Source: Icerya purchasi (lineage: Eukaryota; Arthropoda; Insecta; Hemiptera; Monophlebidae). From it: 64,000 nt of DNA. Where the stretch lies: positions 276,535,258-276,599,257 of the forward strand of contig CM077116.1 in NCBI GenBank assembly GCA_039619475.1, given 5' to 3'. The notes below the pieces were generated by a model that saw nothing but the letters and a program-made list of their open reading frames with translations, did no database searches and was not told where the DNA came from. Of the stretch, positions 54,657 through 64,000 are shown one piece after another. Both the position numbers and the translations under genes were made by a program. How positions within the stretch are numbered: position 1 is the first letter of the stretch; each line of letters starts with the position of its first letter.

Positions 54657-55463
54657 TTAGCCATGAGTGAGAGCTGAGTGACCTGCTCTTAGTCTGAATA
54701 GTACGACTTCGTTTTTTCTGGGTTTTTGATATGAAGTTTGCCAGACATCTACGGTTTTTAGTTTGTTTGTGTCTGGGATCTGATTCCAGTGTTGTTGGAA
54801 GGATTTATATGCGATGGATTTACTGGATATTTTCAAGTCCGAAAGAGGAACTGGAACGTTTGGAATTGGGGAGATGATCAAGGATCGTTTTGCTATTTCG
54901 TCTGCTTTCTCATTTTGACGGATGTTGCAATGGGATGGTATCCAACAGAAGATGATTTCTTTGTGTGAAGATGAGAGGGTACTTGCTATTTCTTGAGAAA
55001 TGGGGTGTTGTTTCTTTTTATGATAGTTTTGGATTGTGAGGAGTGCTGACAGTGAGTCTGTTAGAATTAGAATATTATTCGTTGAGAGATCCATAGAGTA
55101 GTTTGTGGCTAATTTGAGGGCGTAGAGTTCAGTTGAGAGTACTGTGAAATGTGGCGGTAGTGGGTATGGTATTTCATTTTGATCGAGAATAATTGAGCAT
55201 CCTGCTCCGCTTGATTTGGCACAGTCAGTATATATTTCAACGAAATTTGGATATTTGGTAAGGAGGTTGTTGAAGTGACGATTATAGATGAGAGGGTTAG
55301 ATTGAGATTTATTCAGGTGCGTGAGTGACAGATCTATCTTTGGGGTGTATGAGGTCCAGGGCGGATTGATATTGCTGGGAAAGTGTTGGATAATAGTGTT
55401 CTTTAGGATGATTGATTTTAGAAGATTGTTATTGTTGTTAACGAGGGAGTTGGAAGGGCTCAT
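54657..55463 (-). pseudogene. LINE RNase H domain (copy A)
   Basis: A 268-codon open segment. The RNase H reads VEIYTDCAKSSGAGCSIIL (the usual TDGS is TDCAKSS), VLSTELYALKLA (glutamate), NILILTDSLSALL (aspartate) and IPSHCNIRQNEKADEIAK (final aspartate region). After it comes RLRAGHSALTHG, and in another frame PICESCTVPISIKHTLIDCP, a Cys-x2-Cys/His C-terminal motif. The change of the conserved glycine after TD is unusual. The domain would remove RNA from the cDNA hybrid. It is open but disconnected from the reverse transcriptase. Confidence 0.85.
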
Positions 55464-55499
55464 GAAATGGAGAGAGCTGCTGAAGTTGGGGTTTGTGAG

Positions 55500-56430
55500 G
55501 ATGTTGAGGATAGCATTTGTGGAGATAAAATGTCTTCGAATGTTTAATGGCGGTTCTGATGATTCGCTTTGAAGGCTTTCAACAGGAGTTGTTCGAAATG
55601 CGCCTGTGATTAATCTTAGACATGTATTGTGAATGGTATTCAGTGAATCGAGTCGAGATTGAGAGGCGAGTCCATACAGAGGTGAACCGTAGTCGATTAT
55701 TGGTCGGATAAGTGTGTGATAAAGCTTTCTAAGTGTGAATATCTGTCGGATCCGTATGAAGTATGAGCTAGCTTTTTTAATGCGTTAATCTTTTTGAAGC
55801 ATCTGCTTTTGAGTTTTGAATTTGTCGATTCCAGGAAGCGGTGTTGTCGAAGATAACTCCGAGATATTTGATACTGTTAGAAAGTGGCAAAGGTATATTA
55901 TCGATATTGATGTTAAGATTTTTTGGACATCTGTAATGCTTGCAGGAGTGAATTTCGGTGGATTTTTCTTGTGATATTCTGAGTCCGTTGCTCCGAGCCC
56001 GTTTTATTATTTGATTGACTGCTTTTTGGAGCAGGTTTTCTCCGACTTTTGGATCTTGGCAGCTGATGGCTATATAGAAATCATCTGCATAGAGTGCTTT
56101 TATGACGAGAGGAGGAACCGAGAGGGGCTAGGTCGTCGATGCCGACGATGAAAAGAGTAGGGCTGAGAACAGCTCGCTGGGGCACACCATTTAGCAGTCC
56201 ATGCGTACCTGAAAATGTGTTGGCAATGCGAACGACGAATTCTCGTATGTTGCAGAAAGTTGAATATGGAATGATGTAGCACATTGCCGTCTATATTGAT
56301 TGAATTCGAAGCGTGCAGAATTTTGTTTGTTGATATCGTCTCGAAAGCTTTAGTAAAATATCGCCAGGAAATGATTTGTGTTATGATGGGCTTCGTTTAT
56401 TTTGCTATTTCATTGGATTAGTCGGTGAAG
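55500..56430 (-). pseudogene. LINE reverse transcriptase palm and thumb, frameshifted (copy A)
   Basis: Continuing from the ORF2 frame after a TGA: VVRIANTFSGTHGLLNGVPQ, then AVLSPTLFIVGIDDLAPL (56081-56284) and, in another frame, IKALYADDFYIA with intact YADD at 56079-56090. Then come EKSTEIHSCKHY-like sequence and SIKYLGVIFDNTASWN near 55850. At least two frame changes and a stop separate these pieces from the endonuclease half. Confidence 0.8.
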
Positions 56431-56433
56431 CGT

Positions 56434-58071
56434 TCATCTGCCTGGTCTGAATCCACATTGAGAGGGAGATAACTTGCCGTTTTGTTCAAGATACCATAGC
56501 AGTCTTCTGTTTACTATTCTCTCGAAAATTTTGCAAAGATTCGATGTTAAAGATATTGGTCTGTAGCTGTCGGCATGAAAAGGATTTTTATCAGGTTTCA
56601 GAAAAGGAATTACGATTGCTTTTCTCCACATAGTGGGAAAGGAGTGCGAAGTCCAGATATTATTGAAGATTTTGAGTAATAGATGTTTTATATTATCTGA
56701 AGTGTTTTGGAGAAATTGGATATGAAAATGGTCTGGACCTGGAGCTGAGATTTTTGAGGAGTGTATGGCGTCTTCGAGTTCTCTAAGAGTGATATCTTGA
56801 TTGAAAGTTTGATTGGATGTTTTAGTTAGAATATTGTGGTCTTGAAGCTGTTGATAGACGGTTGTGTTTGATATATTGCTCAAGTGATCTGCGAACGCAT
56901 TTGCTATTGCTGCGGGATCTGTGTTGATAACGTTATTGATGAAGATGCTTTTTGGCGAAGAAATGCATTTTTTTGATTCTATACTCCGAATGGCTGCCCA
57001 GATCTGAGAGCTGGAAGTTGAGGAATTTATATTCAAAATGTATTGTTTCCAGGAATCTCTTTTTGCTTGTTTGATAGTTCGTTGAGCTATTGCTCTCAGT
57101 TTGCGATAATTCAGGAGATTGCAATGAGTGGGAGCCCTTTTCAGAGTTCTGAGGGCACTTCTACGATTTCGAATTGCTGATTGGCAGTTTTCTGACCACC
57201 ATGGAACTGAATTTTGGCGGGAAGCATTGCATTTAGGAATCGATCGAGATGCGTAGTCTAATACGTGATTTTTGAAAGACGATACTAGATTGTCGATAGT
57301 TTGGTCGAAGTCGAGTTTGGGAATTTTTGAACATAATTCCTGGAAGAGGGTCCAGTTGGCATTTTTGAAATTCCATTTTTCAGGATGATTTCCATCCGGC
57401 GGTAGATTAATGTTGAGATTGAGTAGCTGAGGGACATGGTCGCTTCCTGACATGTCAAAATGGTGGAATGTCTGAATGAGATGATTTAAGTTAGCTGTGT
57501 CGAATAGGAGGTCGATAGTAGACCAGCTGTTGTGAGAAGGGCTGAAATGAGTATGTTCTGTAGTATTGAAGATTGATAAATTATTGTCTTCTAGGATCTC
57601 TTGAATCAGTTTTCCTTTATTGTTTGTATATGATCCGCCCCATAGGGGATTGTGGCTGTTAAGATCTCCTGCGACTATAAAAGGTGTAGGTAGTTGATCA
57701 ATCAGAGATTGTAAATCTTGCTCTGTTACTGTGAGATTAGGTGGTAAATATAGACAGCAGATGCTTATTTTTTGACCTGAGCCGAAATCGCAGGAGACAG
57801 CTAGAGTTTGCAAGTGCGTGGTTATATTGATCTTTGAGTGCAAGATGTTGTTCTTTATGGCTAGTAATACACCACCATGTGCGCGCACTGTATTATCCAG
57901 CTCTTTGCGATAAATGTTGTAGTTTTTTAGAATTAAAGTATTGGAGGATCGAAGGTTGGTTTCTTGAAGAGCTATAATGATTGGGTTATAGGATTTTAGC
58001 AGTATCTGGAAATCTTCGTAGTGGGCGAATAGTCCGTTGCAATTCCAATTTAGGATTGAGTTGGCAGACAT
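56434..58071 (-). CDS. LINE ORF2: endonuclease and start of reverse transcriptase (copy A)
   Basis: A 545-residue open frame starting MSANSILNWNCNGL. Residues 1-215 form an AP-like endonuclease with all key positions present: N9/N12 region, E37 (ALQETNL), D136 and N138 (GDLNSHNPLWGG), D187 (STIDLLF), and D211-H212 (GSDHVPQL). It would nick target DNA to prime reverse transcription. Reverse transcriptase begins after about residue 430 (KISAPGPDHFH, WRKAIVIPFLKPDKNP, SYRPISLTSNLCKIFERIVN) and the frame stops right after CGFRPGR. The start codon overlaps the ORF1 stop. The protein would be truncated without the catalytic YADD. Confidence 0.9.
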   Translation of the reverse strand: MSANSILNWNCNGLFAHYEDFQILLKSYNPIIIALQETNLRSSNTLILKNYNIYRKELDNTVRAHGGVLLAIKNNILHSKINITTHLQTLAVSCDFGSGQKISICCLYLPPNLTVTEQDLQSLIDQLPTPFIVAGDLNSHNPLWGGSYTNNKGKLIQEILEDNNLSIFNTTEHTHFSPSHNSWSTIDLLFDTANLNHLIQTFHHFDMSGSDHVPQLLNLNINLPPDGNHPEKWNFKNANWTLFQELCSKIPKLDFDQTIDNLVSSFKNHVLDYASRSIPKCNASRQNSVPWWSENCQSAIRNRRSALRTLKRAPTHCNLLNYRKLRAIAQRTIKQAKRDSWKQYILNINSSTSSSQIWAAIRSIESKKCISSPKSIFINNVINTDPAAIANAFADHLSNISNTTVYQQLQDHNILTKTSNQTFNQDITLRELEDAIHSSKISAPGPDHFHIQFLQNTSDNIKHLLLKIFNNIWTSHSFPTMWRKAIVIPFLKPDKNPFHADSYRPISLTSNLCKIFERIVNRRLLWYLEQNGKLSPSQCGFRPGR

Positions 58072-58311
58072 TATATACGAGTGGTGAGTAGGTGGTGTTT
58101 AGAGACACGGAGCGAGTGTTTCAGTTTGTTTGATTTTCGGTAAACCGACCAGTCGGCTAGACAATTGATTTTGCCCTCGTTACCATCACGAAGGGCATTG
58201 ACGATTTTTGTGAATCGGATTTTGGTTTGTTTGTCTTGTAGCGACGGGTATACTAGTCGGAGTATTGTGTTGAGGTCTGGTATGTTCATTTGGAGCTTTC
58301 TAGTTGCTACA
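58071..58311 (-). pseudogene. LINE ORF1, C-terminal end (copy A)
   Basis: An open minus-strand segment of about 80 codons (MNIPDLNTILRLVYPSLQDK, then TKIRFTKIVNALRDG) runs to a TAA at 58073-58071. The stop overlaps the ATG of ORF2 as TAATG. In non-LTR elements such overlaps are used for termination-reinitiation, so I take this as the end of ORF1. Zinc knuckles expected further upstream are lost by 5' truncation. Function of the segment itself is not recognisable. Confidence 0.6.
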
Positions 58312-59799
58312 GATGTGTCAGTTAATACAATTAAAGAAAATTATACAGCATCAAAAGAACGCTTGTGTGAAATGGCGGCCATTTATAAAGCCTTATTAGC
58401 TGAAGGTGAAGTCATAAAACTAGAAAATTCTTATCTCGTCGAATTCTTTTTGTCGGGCTTAGATAAAATGAATATTGAAAAATGAAGTAATATCGATTTC
58501 ATTAACTAACTTGAAGAATATTTGAAGTTTTTACGAGTGGAACTGGCTAGGTGCAATCCGTGCCAGCTAAAAAAAAAAAGATACGTAAAGAAAACAGTTT
58601 CACCCTCAAAGAAGTCGACACATTCGAAACAATCTATTCATAAGAAGGTACAAATACAAATTTTCGGCGGTAATATTAACTAGCTTTCAGTATCATGACA
58701 AAAATTTAAATTACAAAATTCGAACGAATTTTCTATAAAGGTCCTTTCTTTTCATTTTCATCCCGATGAATTCACTTGTCAGGTGCAGTCTGTAACTGGC
58801 TCTTTTCAAAAAACTTCATACCCGAATTTACTTCTTAAATAGCACTGAACTTAACGAAAAACAATTTTACATTTCAGTTGCGCATAGTTTCATTTTTAGT
58901 TTCATTCACGGCAAGATGGGCGAAAAAATTAATTAATTACGTTTGTCAAGTCAAAGGGAAAAAAAAACCACAGTGGTGTAAACTGAAAACACACTATTGA
59001 AAATATCGAACGTAATGATTATTAAATTATTGTAAGTAACAATTTAAAAGCATTATAAGAAGAAGCAGGAGCGTTTTTAAGGGGAAAAATTAAATATAAT
59101 CGAGTAAAGAAAATATTCATCTAAATTATAAAAAAACTGAATAAATTCAGTAACAAACTACATGTACATAAAAAACGTGTATAATTCACTTAAGGATATA
59201 AGCATGTACATTGCCAATTACGCACTAGTATATTAAAATGTAAATAAAAAAAACTAGAATATCGTTTTTTTATATGAATTTTATAATTCTGTTTCTTGAA
59301 TTCATTTTATAATTAACCAACAACATATGCTGATTATATACTAATTACCAACTTCCGTTAAAACTATCGATTATTGCATTTAAACAACTTTTTCACCAAT
59401 GCTGCTTTTACTCAACTCGCTACTTCCATGTTTAATCGATTTACATATTGTCTAATAAAAACTTGTAAACGATATAATTAACGGTTCTGAAAATTAACAA
59501 TCTAAAAATTGCCTGCAATTTTAAAGAATTTTAAATTATAAATGCGCTCTAGCGTAGAGTGAATATAAACCGTTTCGTATGTTCCCAATTCCAAAAAAAT
59601 CATTTTAAAAAGAATGATTTTTTTGTCTTTTTAAGGATTATTTTTTGTCAAAAAAGTTTACTACCAAAGGTTTAATTATAGACTCTGTGATTATCTTATC
59701 GCACCATTCAGCAAAAGTAATTCGATTAATAAAAGTTTAAGTGTTATTAATTCAAACTATATGCTTAATTTCCAGTCTGTTATTAGATTAACAAAAATA

Positions 59800-59803
<4 letters not shown>
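58312..59803. other. Non-coding region, one unassigned plus-strand stretch
   Basis: Directly beyond the LINE's truncated end the plus strand is open and protein-like for about 50 codons (KENYTASKERLCEMAAIYKA, then LLAEGEVIKLENSYLVEFFL), followed after stops by LEEYLKFLRVELARCNPCQL. I recognise no family. It may be a target-site sequence or old repeat. The rest is A+T-rich with nothing evident. Confidence 0.3.

Positions 59804-59850
<47 letters not shown>
59804..59850. repeat. (TA)n tract beside the SINE 3' end
   Basis: About 47 bp of TA; together with ATATATAAGT spacing it lies next to the 3' end of the minus-strand SINE and may be its tail. Confidence 0.9.
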
Positions 59851-59857
<7 letters not shown>

Positions 59858-59879
59858 AGTAAAATTAATGATATATAAA

Positions 59880-60112
59880 ACGTGTGTGTGGGAGGGTTGT
59901 GAAGTTAAGGTTCACAATATACCAAAAGTAATGAATCTGAAGGGATTATCGGAGCCAGTTCCTTTTTGCTCCGGACTTTTCTGGTACTCAGTTAATTCAG
60001 ACTGGGTAAACCTGGGAGCAACTTGTTTTTGGAACTAGACGAGTTTCGAATCCGTGACTTCTGTGAATGGCCGAGCACCTTAACAACTAAGCTACCACTC
60101 TACCTATATAGT
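59880..60112 (-). mobile_element. tRNA-derived SINE
   Basis: Minus strand, from about 60112: GGTAGAGTGGTAGCTTAGTT. Box A-like TAGCTTAGTTGTTAAGG is at 60094-60078 and box B-like GGATTCGAAAC at 60053-60043, with box starts 41 bp apart, as in tRNA genes. An unrelated body of about 150 bp follows (AGTTCCAAAAACAAGTTGCT, ATTACTTTTGGTATATTG, CCCTCCCACACACACG), ending in A+T-rich sequence. A tRNA-like head with RNA polymerase III boxes plus a non-tRNA body defines a SINE. It needs LINE proteins to move. Confidence 0.7.
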
Positions 60113-61930
60113 ATTATAGTATTTTGTTATATCCATTTCCATTATTTTCAATTTTATATTTTCCCTCACTTTTCAAAAGTTTTAGTATTTCCTCCGTTAT
60201 CCTTGGTATACCCTCTTATCTTCTTTACCTGTATATTTCTCTGCTATCTTTTTATCTCTTTTTTTATTTGTTCCCATTGTTCGTTAGTTTCCATCTGGCT
60301 CAAAATTTGAGGATTGATTTGCTTCTTTTACAAATATTTCCTATGTTATTTTTTCCATTCTTATCTTATTAGTATATTCCATCATTTATTTGGTTTGTTT
60401 ATTTTTATCTTTTTAGCTGTAATTTACTGGGTCATAATTGCTGGAATGTAATCGGATTATTTAAGCTTTTGTTTATTTTAACTTGGTTTTGGTATCTTTT
60501 CCTAAACATTACGTAGTCACTATAGTATCTTCCCGTACTCCCTAGAGTTACCCCAGTGTATTTTCTTCTTCTTTTTGGTTGTTCGAACAATGTATTTGTA
60601 AGTAAAGATTGTGACTAATACAAAATTCAACGAGATGGCTTCCTCTTTCCTTTTTTATTCCAAAGCCAAATTTCCCTACAGCTTTTGTTATTTCTTCCCC
60701 TACTGCTGCGTTCCAATGCCTTAATATTATTAGATTCTCCCGATCTTCGATACTTTCATTGACTTTTTCCATCTGTTCGCATAGCTGGTCTATTTCTTCG
60801 TATTTGTGACTTGTTATTGGCATACGTACTTTGCCGCTGCCAAAATTGTGATCAGAATGGTTCTATCATTGTATGTCCACGCGGTTTTGACTTTGCTTCT
60901 TGTATTTTCATTCAGAAGAAATTCACCGTTTTGAAGATCCCCTGTAGATAAAAACCTGTACTTCCCGCTCCATATATCTCCTCCTTCTTGCTACTTTACT
61001 TCACTTACTGCTAAAATGTCTATATCCATTCTGGTCATCTCTTGTTTCAAGTTTTCTAATTTCGCGTATTGTTTTAGTGATCGCACGTTCCAAATTCCAA
61101 TTTTGTACCTTCCCTTTTTATTGATAAACCTTTCGTTGCTCGTGGAATGTATGTTCCCTCCTAAAGAGTGCTGTATCAACGAGAGAACAGAGGAACTCGG
61201 GTCAATCTGTATTGCTGCATATGACGGTCCATTGTCTAATACATCCTTTTGGATATTTCCCATTGATACAGTTATACGTTTCACTTTACATGCCATGTTG
61301 ATACTTCTTCTTTTTCTTCTTCTTACACCGTCTCCGAACGAAGATTGGCGATTCACATGATGTAAGATTTAGGACATCGCTGCTCTGAAAATCTCCTCGG
61401 AGGGACATTGCCGCCAACGACGCAGATCTCCCATCCATGAGTTCCGTCTCCTACTTGAAGACCGCTTTCCACAATTTTTTTCCTTAAAGACTAATTTCAC
61501 TAGTCCGTACCTTCTGCCTAGGAAGAATAAATACAGTGATGGTTTCCCGTTGCCTTCCATCGGATTTTCTGTCAGTGTTTACTCCCTTAACCGAAAGATG
61601 CAATTTTCAGACGCTGGAAACTCATACTCGTCCTAAATTTATAAATCAATTTGACCAGAGGCACAGCGATCACGGACGAGGTGCTGATAGTCTGCTCGTT
61701 GGATAACAGTTCAAAGCTTAACGGTATTTAATGATACGTGGCAAATATCATTTAAACGTTTCCCTATCAGTACGTGTTGTGTAAGTTATGATTTAGATTT
61801 GATAAGCCCGCCGAAGAGAAACACGCAGAAACCGCCGGTTGTCGTTTCGTTTCTCTGTTAGCAGGGCCAGCACCATATAACAAGTCGAGTGACCACTAAC
61901 TAAAGATGAAGGCTGTAGTCAAACAACCTG
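60113..61930 (-). mobile_element. RTE-like LINE, 5' portion (copy B2)
   Basis: Minus strand. A 5' untranslated region (61535-61930) shares blocks with copy B1 at 45.4 kb, including a GGCAACGGGAAACCA(T/C)CAC-like motif. Next come the endonuclease (60370-61356) and remnants of the linker to the reverse transcriptase, ending near 60113 against the SINE. The reverse transcriptase and C-terminus are missing. Confidence 0.8.
60370..61356 (-). pseudogene. LINE endonuclease, broken (copy B2)
   Basis: The open frame from 61356 (MNRQSSFGDGVRRRKRRSIN...) reaches YKIGIWNVRSLKQYAKLENL and MDIDILAVSEVK, the first endonuclease blocks. After a break, YEEIDQLCEQMEKVNESIED, NLIILRHWNAAVGEE (replacing ILMGDFNAKVG) and RGSHLVEFCISHNLYLQIH. 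After more stops, YSDYVMFRKRYQNQVKINKS corresponds to the (I)DYI...RF+N.VK block. The aspartate-asparagine pair of the active site is lost (HWNA). Inactive. Confidence 0.75.
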
Positions 61931-63654
61931 TGCCCCGTAGGGCGTATATTGATAACTATATCATTCTTAGCCCGGGGTAGATCACAAAAAATGTCCCATT
62001 AGAATTATATATAAAAAAAAAAAAGAATATTCGCCACAATGTATATAACATACAGAACAGCCCATTCAAGTGTACTATCTGAATTTCTGACTTTAAAGAT
62101 TTTTTGTACAAGACGGCTAAGAATGACGTAGTCAATTGAAAACGATTCTTCTAAAAAACAAGAAGGGCCGAGTTTTATATATATATATATGTAATTCCCA
62201 CAAATTTATTAATAGTCCCCAATGTAAGTCCATAAAAAAAAAAAAAAAAAAAAAAAAAGTGAAATATCATTCAGCGCTCGAATCGAATTATTAAAATCAT
62301 TTATTATTATAACCATTAATAGAATCTGCATCTTGCAGCATGACAAAAGTAATAAAATTGTATGATGGCCGATTTATTCCTTCATGATTTTCTTTATAGA
62401 AGTGTTTTGGGAAAAAAAGTCAAGATGCCTGCAATTTCCGTGAGAACTGTTATTAACCTAACCTGGACATGAAAATTAATTTTAATTTAAAATCTCGATT
62501 AATCTATAAGAAATTTTTTTTGTTTATTCACTATTGAATTATCCGGAACGTTATATTTGGAAACTGTTTACTCTTTCGAGCTTGCCAAACGATAACCTTA
62601 GTTTCATTAATTTACTTAATTCCACGTATTTAAGTGCTTTATCGAATACCAATTTATCACAGTTAATTAAACCTACGATGGTTATATTAATAACTGTACT
62701 CCGCTGTAATTATTCTGGATAAATTTTTGGAGCAGGTTTAATGTAAATTTTATTCTACTCGTATATAAAATTTACCATTCTGTTCCATTATTGATATATA
62801 TATGAATATATTATATATGCAACTTTACTTCCTGTATCAGTCCTTTAATCTAGCTGGCGCAAAATTATTTGTCAAGTTAAAACAGACCAATTTTTGAAAA
62901 TTGAACGCGGAAAATTTAGCTCGCTGCACCGTACAGGTTTAGCAGAAATTGAAAACAGCTTCTTTTGTGTGTAGGTGGAAAATAAAATGTTCGGTATCAG
63001 GACTTTACCATTTAAGTTTAATTAAATAAGCACGATAGCAAACAACGTTAAAGTAACTTTAAAGAAAAAGGAAATAAAGGTCCAGAATTAAAATTAAAAA
63101 GAAGAAGACTTAAATTCTTTTACCTTCATGTTTTAGGGTCGGTTGTAAATTAATAAAATGTTTCCATCTTGCTAAGAGAGTTGTAACCAATTTCAGAAAT
63201 ATTCTCTTTTACCCTCTTTGCATTGTTTCGTGTCAGGTTAATTTTAATTTTCCCCAGTTACTTATTTCATTCGGAGACAACTCTTGTCAGAATAAAACGT
63301 TTGAAGGAATTGAAAAGTGTGAAAAACATCTACGCTTTTATCGAAATTAACATTGTCGTATGACTTTTGAAGAGATTAATAGAGTCATTTTTTTCATCTT
63401 TTTGGGCAAGTATTTATCGCATTATTACAAAGTGGATAATTAACGTAAAACCGTTTACATCTAAACATGAGTTACTAAAGAATTATAAATAAATTAAATT
63501 TTTTTTTTTAAACAGACATTTTTAACTGACCATGCACATTTGAAATTTAAAAGGAAAAGGGTATTATCATACAGAGTTAAATCCCTCTCTGCAGTTTCCT
63601 CCTCTTTCATCAAACTGTATCTCATTTCGCTCTAACGGATAGGCTTTCAATAAA

Positions 63655-63688
<34 letters not shown>

Positions 63689-64000
63689 ATTTTTTTTCAA
63701 TCGACGCATTTTCTTCGTCAAATCATAAGAAAATTATAAAACCCTCAAAATTTTAAAATTAAAGGACCCAAATTTTGAAAAATGTGAAAATCAAATTTTA
63801 AGAAAAAAAATTTTAAAAAATTCCGCAGCCGGTTCTATATGAGTTATGGTATTAATTTCATTTTTAATCTGCGCACTAGGGTCTCAAGAATATAGGAAAA
63901 ATAAAAAATTCGAAAATTTTTGACATTTAATGACCAAAATTTGGGAAAATACACTCTTAAAGCGGTAACCCTGGATACTAAAAAAAAGTCCACAACTCTT
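61931..64000. other. A+T-rich non-coding end of the window
   Basis: Contains an A24 run at 62236-62259, a GGCCGAGTTTTATATATAT block at 62168-62186 similar to the inner arm end of the foldback element, and a (TA)n tract at 63657-63686. No gene was recognised; the 62-codon frame at 62534-62722 shows no domain. Confidence 0.4.
63657..63686. repeat. (TA)n microsatellite
   Basis: A 30-bp TA run. Confidence 0.9.

Larger units (their letters stand above)
54382..58311 (-). mobile_element. RNase H-bearing LINE, about 3.9 kb (copy A)
   Basis: A minus-strand non-LTR retrotransposon with, in order, the end of ORF1, ORF2 endonuclease, reverse transcriptase, RNase H and a C-terminal Cys/His segment, finishing in an A tail (T run 54382-54392 on the plus strand). 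It is 5'-truncated inside ORF1 at about 58311. Domain content places it in the I/jockey group. The endonuclease half is intact; the reverse transcriptase is split by a stop and frameshifts. Confidence 0.9.

Noticed and set aside
56434..58071. Host endonuclease or reverse-transcriptase gene
   Set aside because: Domain order, A tail, stop-start overlap and truncation identify it as a LINE, not a host gene.
60043..60112. tRNA gene
   Set aside because: Box A and box B are present, but I could not fold acceptor and anticodon stems, and the sequence continues into a SINE body.
62165..62190. Another foldback copy (GGCCGAGTTTTATATA)
   Set aside because: Only about 16 bp match and the rest of the arm is absent; noted as similarity only.
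1..64000. CRISPR arrays, bacterial operons, plasmid or phage features
   Set aside because: No regularly spaced direct repeats, no operon-like gene packing; all transposases and retroelements are of animal type.

Overview
This is a strongly A+T-rich stretch of eukaryotic nuclear DNA. The mix of mariner, Tc1, hAT-type and Mutator-like DNA transposons, two or three kinds of non-LTR retrotransposon, a tRNA-derived SINE and many (TA)n microsatellites fits an arthropod, most likely an insect. I cannot name the species. There is no operon structure, no recognisable rRNA or functional tRNA gene, no CRISPR array, and no host exon I would defend. Almost everything recognisable is a transposable element or its remains.

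Layout. 1-3.5 kb: non-coding, with a CpG-rich patch and a trinucleotide repeat. 3.5-5.8 kb: remains of a Mutator-like transposon interrupted by a hAT-type MITE with a perfect 8-bp target duplication. 6.2-7.8 kb: a small palindrome, a broken fragment of an uncharacterised cysteine-containing protein, half of a foldback element, and an internally deleted IS630/mariner-like transposon, set among (TA)n tracts. 9.8-13.2 kb: a mariner with a nearly complete transposase, directly abutting a 2.06-kb transposon of unclear class that carries a decayed transposase. 14.6-15.0 kb: a long palindrome. 16.1-17.0 kb: the 3' end of an RTE-like LINE ending in (TA)n. 19.3-19.5 kb: a hairpin with a hammerhead-ribozyme-like core. 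24.1-26.6 kb: two LINE remnants on opposite strands. 28.2-30.7 kb: a hAT MITE, an unclassified inverted-repeat element and a palindromic MITE. 31.4-32.7 kb: an apparently intact mariner. 36.3-39.7 kb: two copies of an RNase H-bearing LINE. 42.0-45.7 kb: a second hammerhead-like hairpin joined to the 3' end of an almost full-length RTE-like LINE. 46.7-47.0 kb: another hAT MITE. 48.9-52.0 kb: two decayed Tc1-like elements in the same orientation. 52.5-53.1 kb: a complete foldback element. 54.4-58.3 kb: a long LINE with intact endonuclease residues, broken reverse transcriptase frames and RNase H. 59.8-61.9 kb: a SINE with a (TA)n tail beside the 5' part of another RTE-like LINE. 62-64 kb: plain A+T-rich DNA.

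The elements form a nested and juxtaposed community rather than a pathway. DNA transposons repeatedly lie against (TA)n tracts. LINE families recur in different states of truncation. Short non-autonomous elements (hAT MITEs, foldbacks, a SINE) probably depended on enzymes encoded by other copies. The elements most worth attention are the intact mariner at 31.4 kb, the two hammerhead-like hairpins, the unclassified 2-kb transposon at 11.1 kb, and the foldback family.
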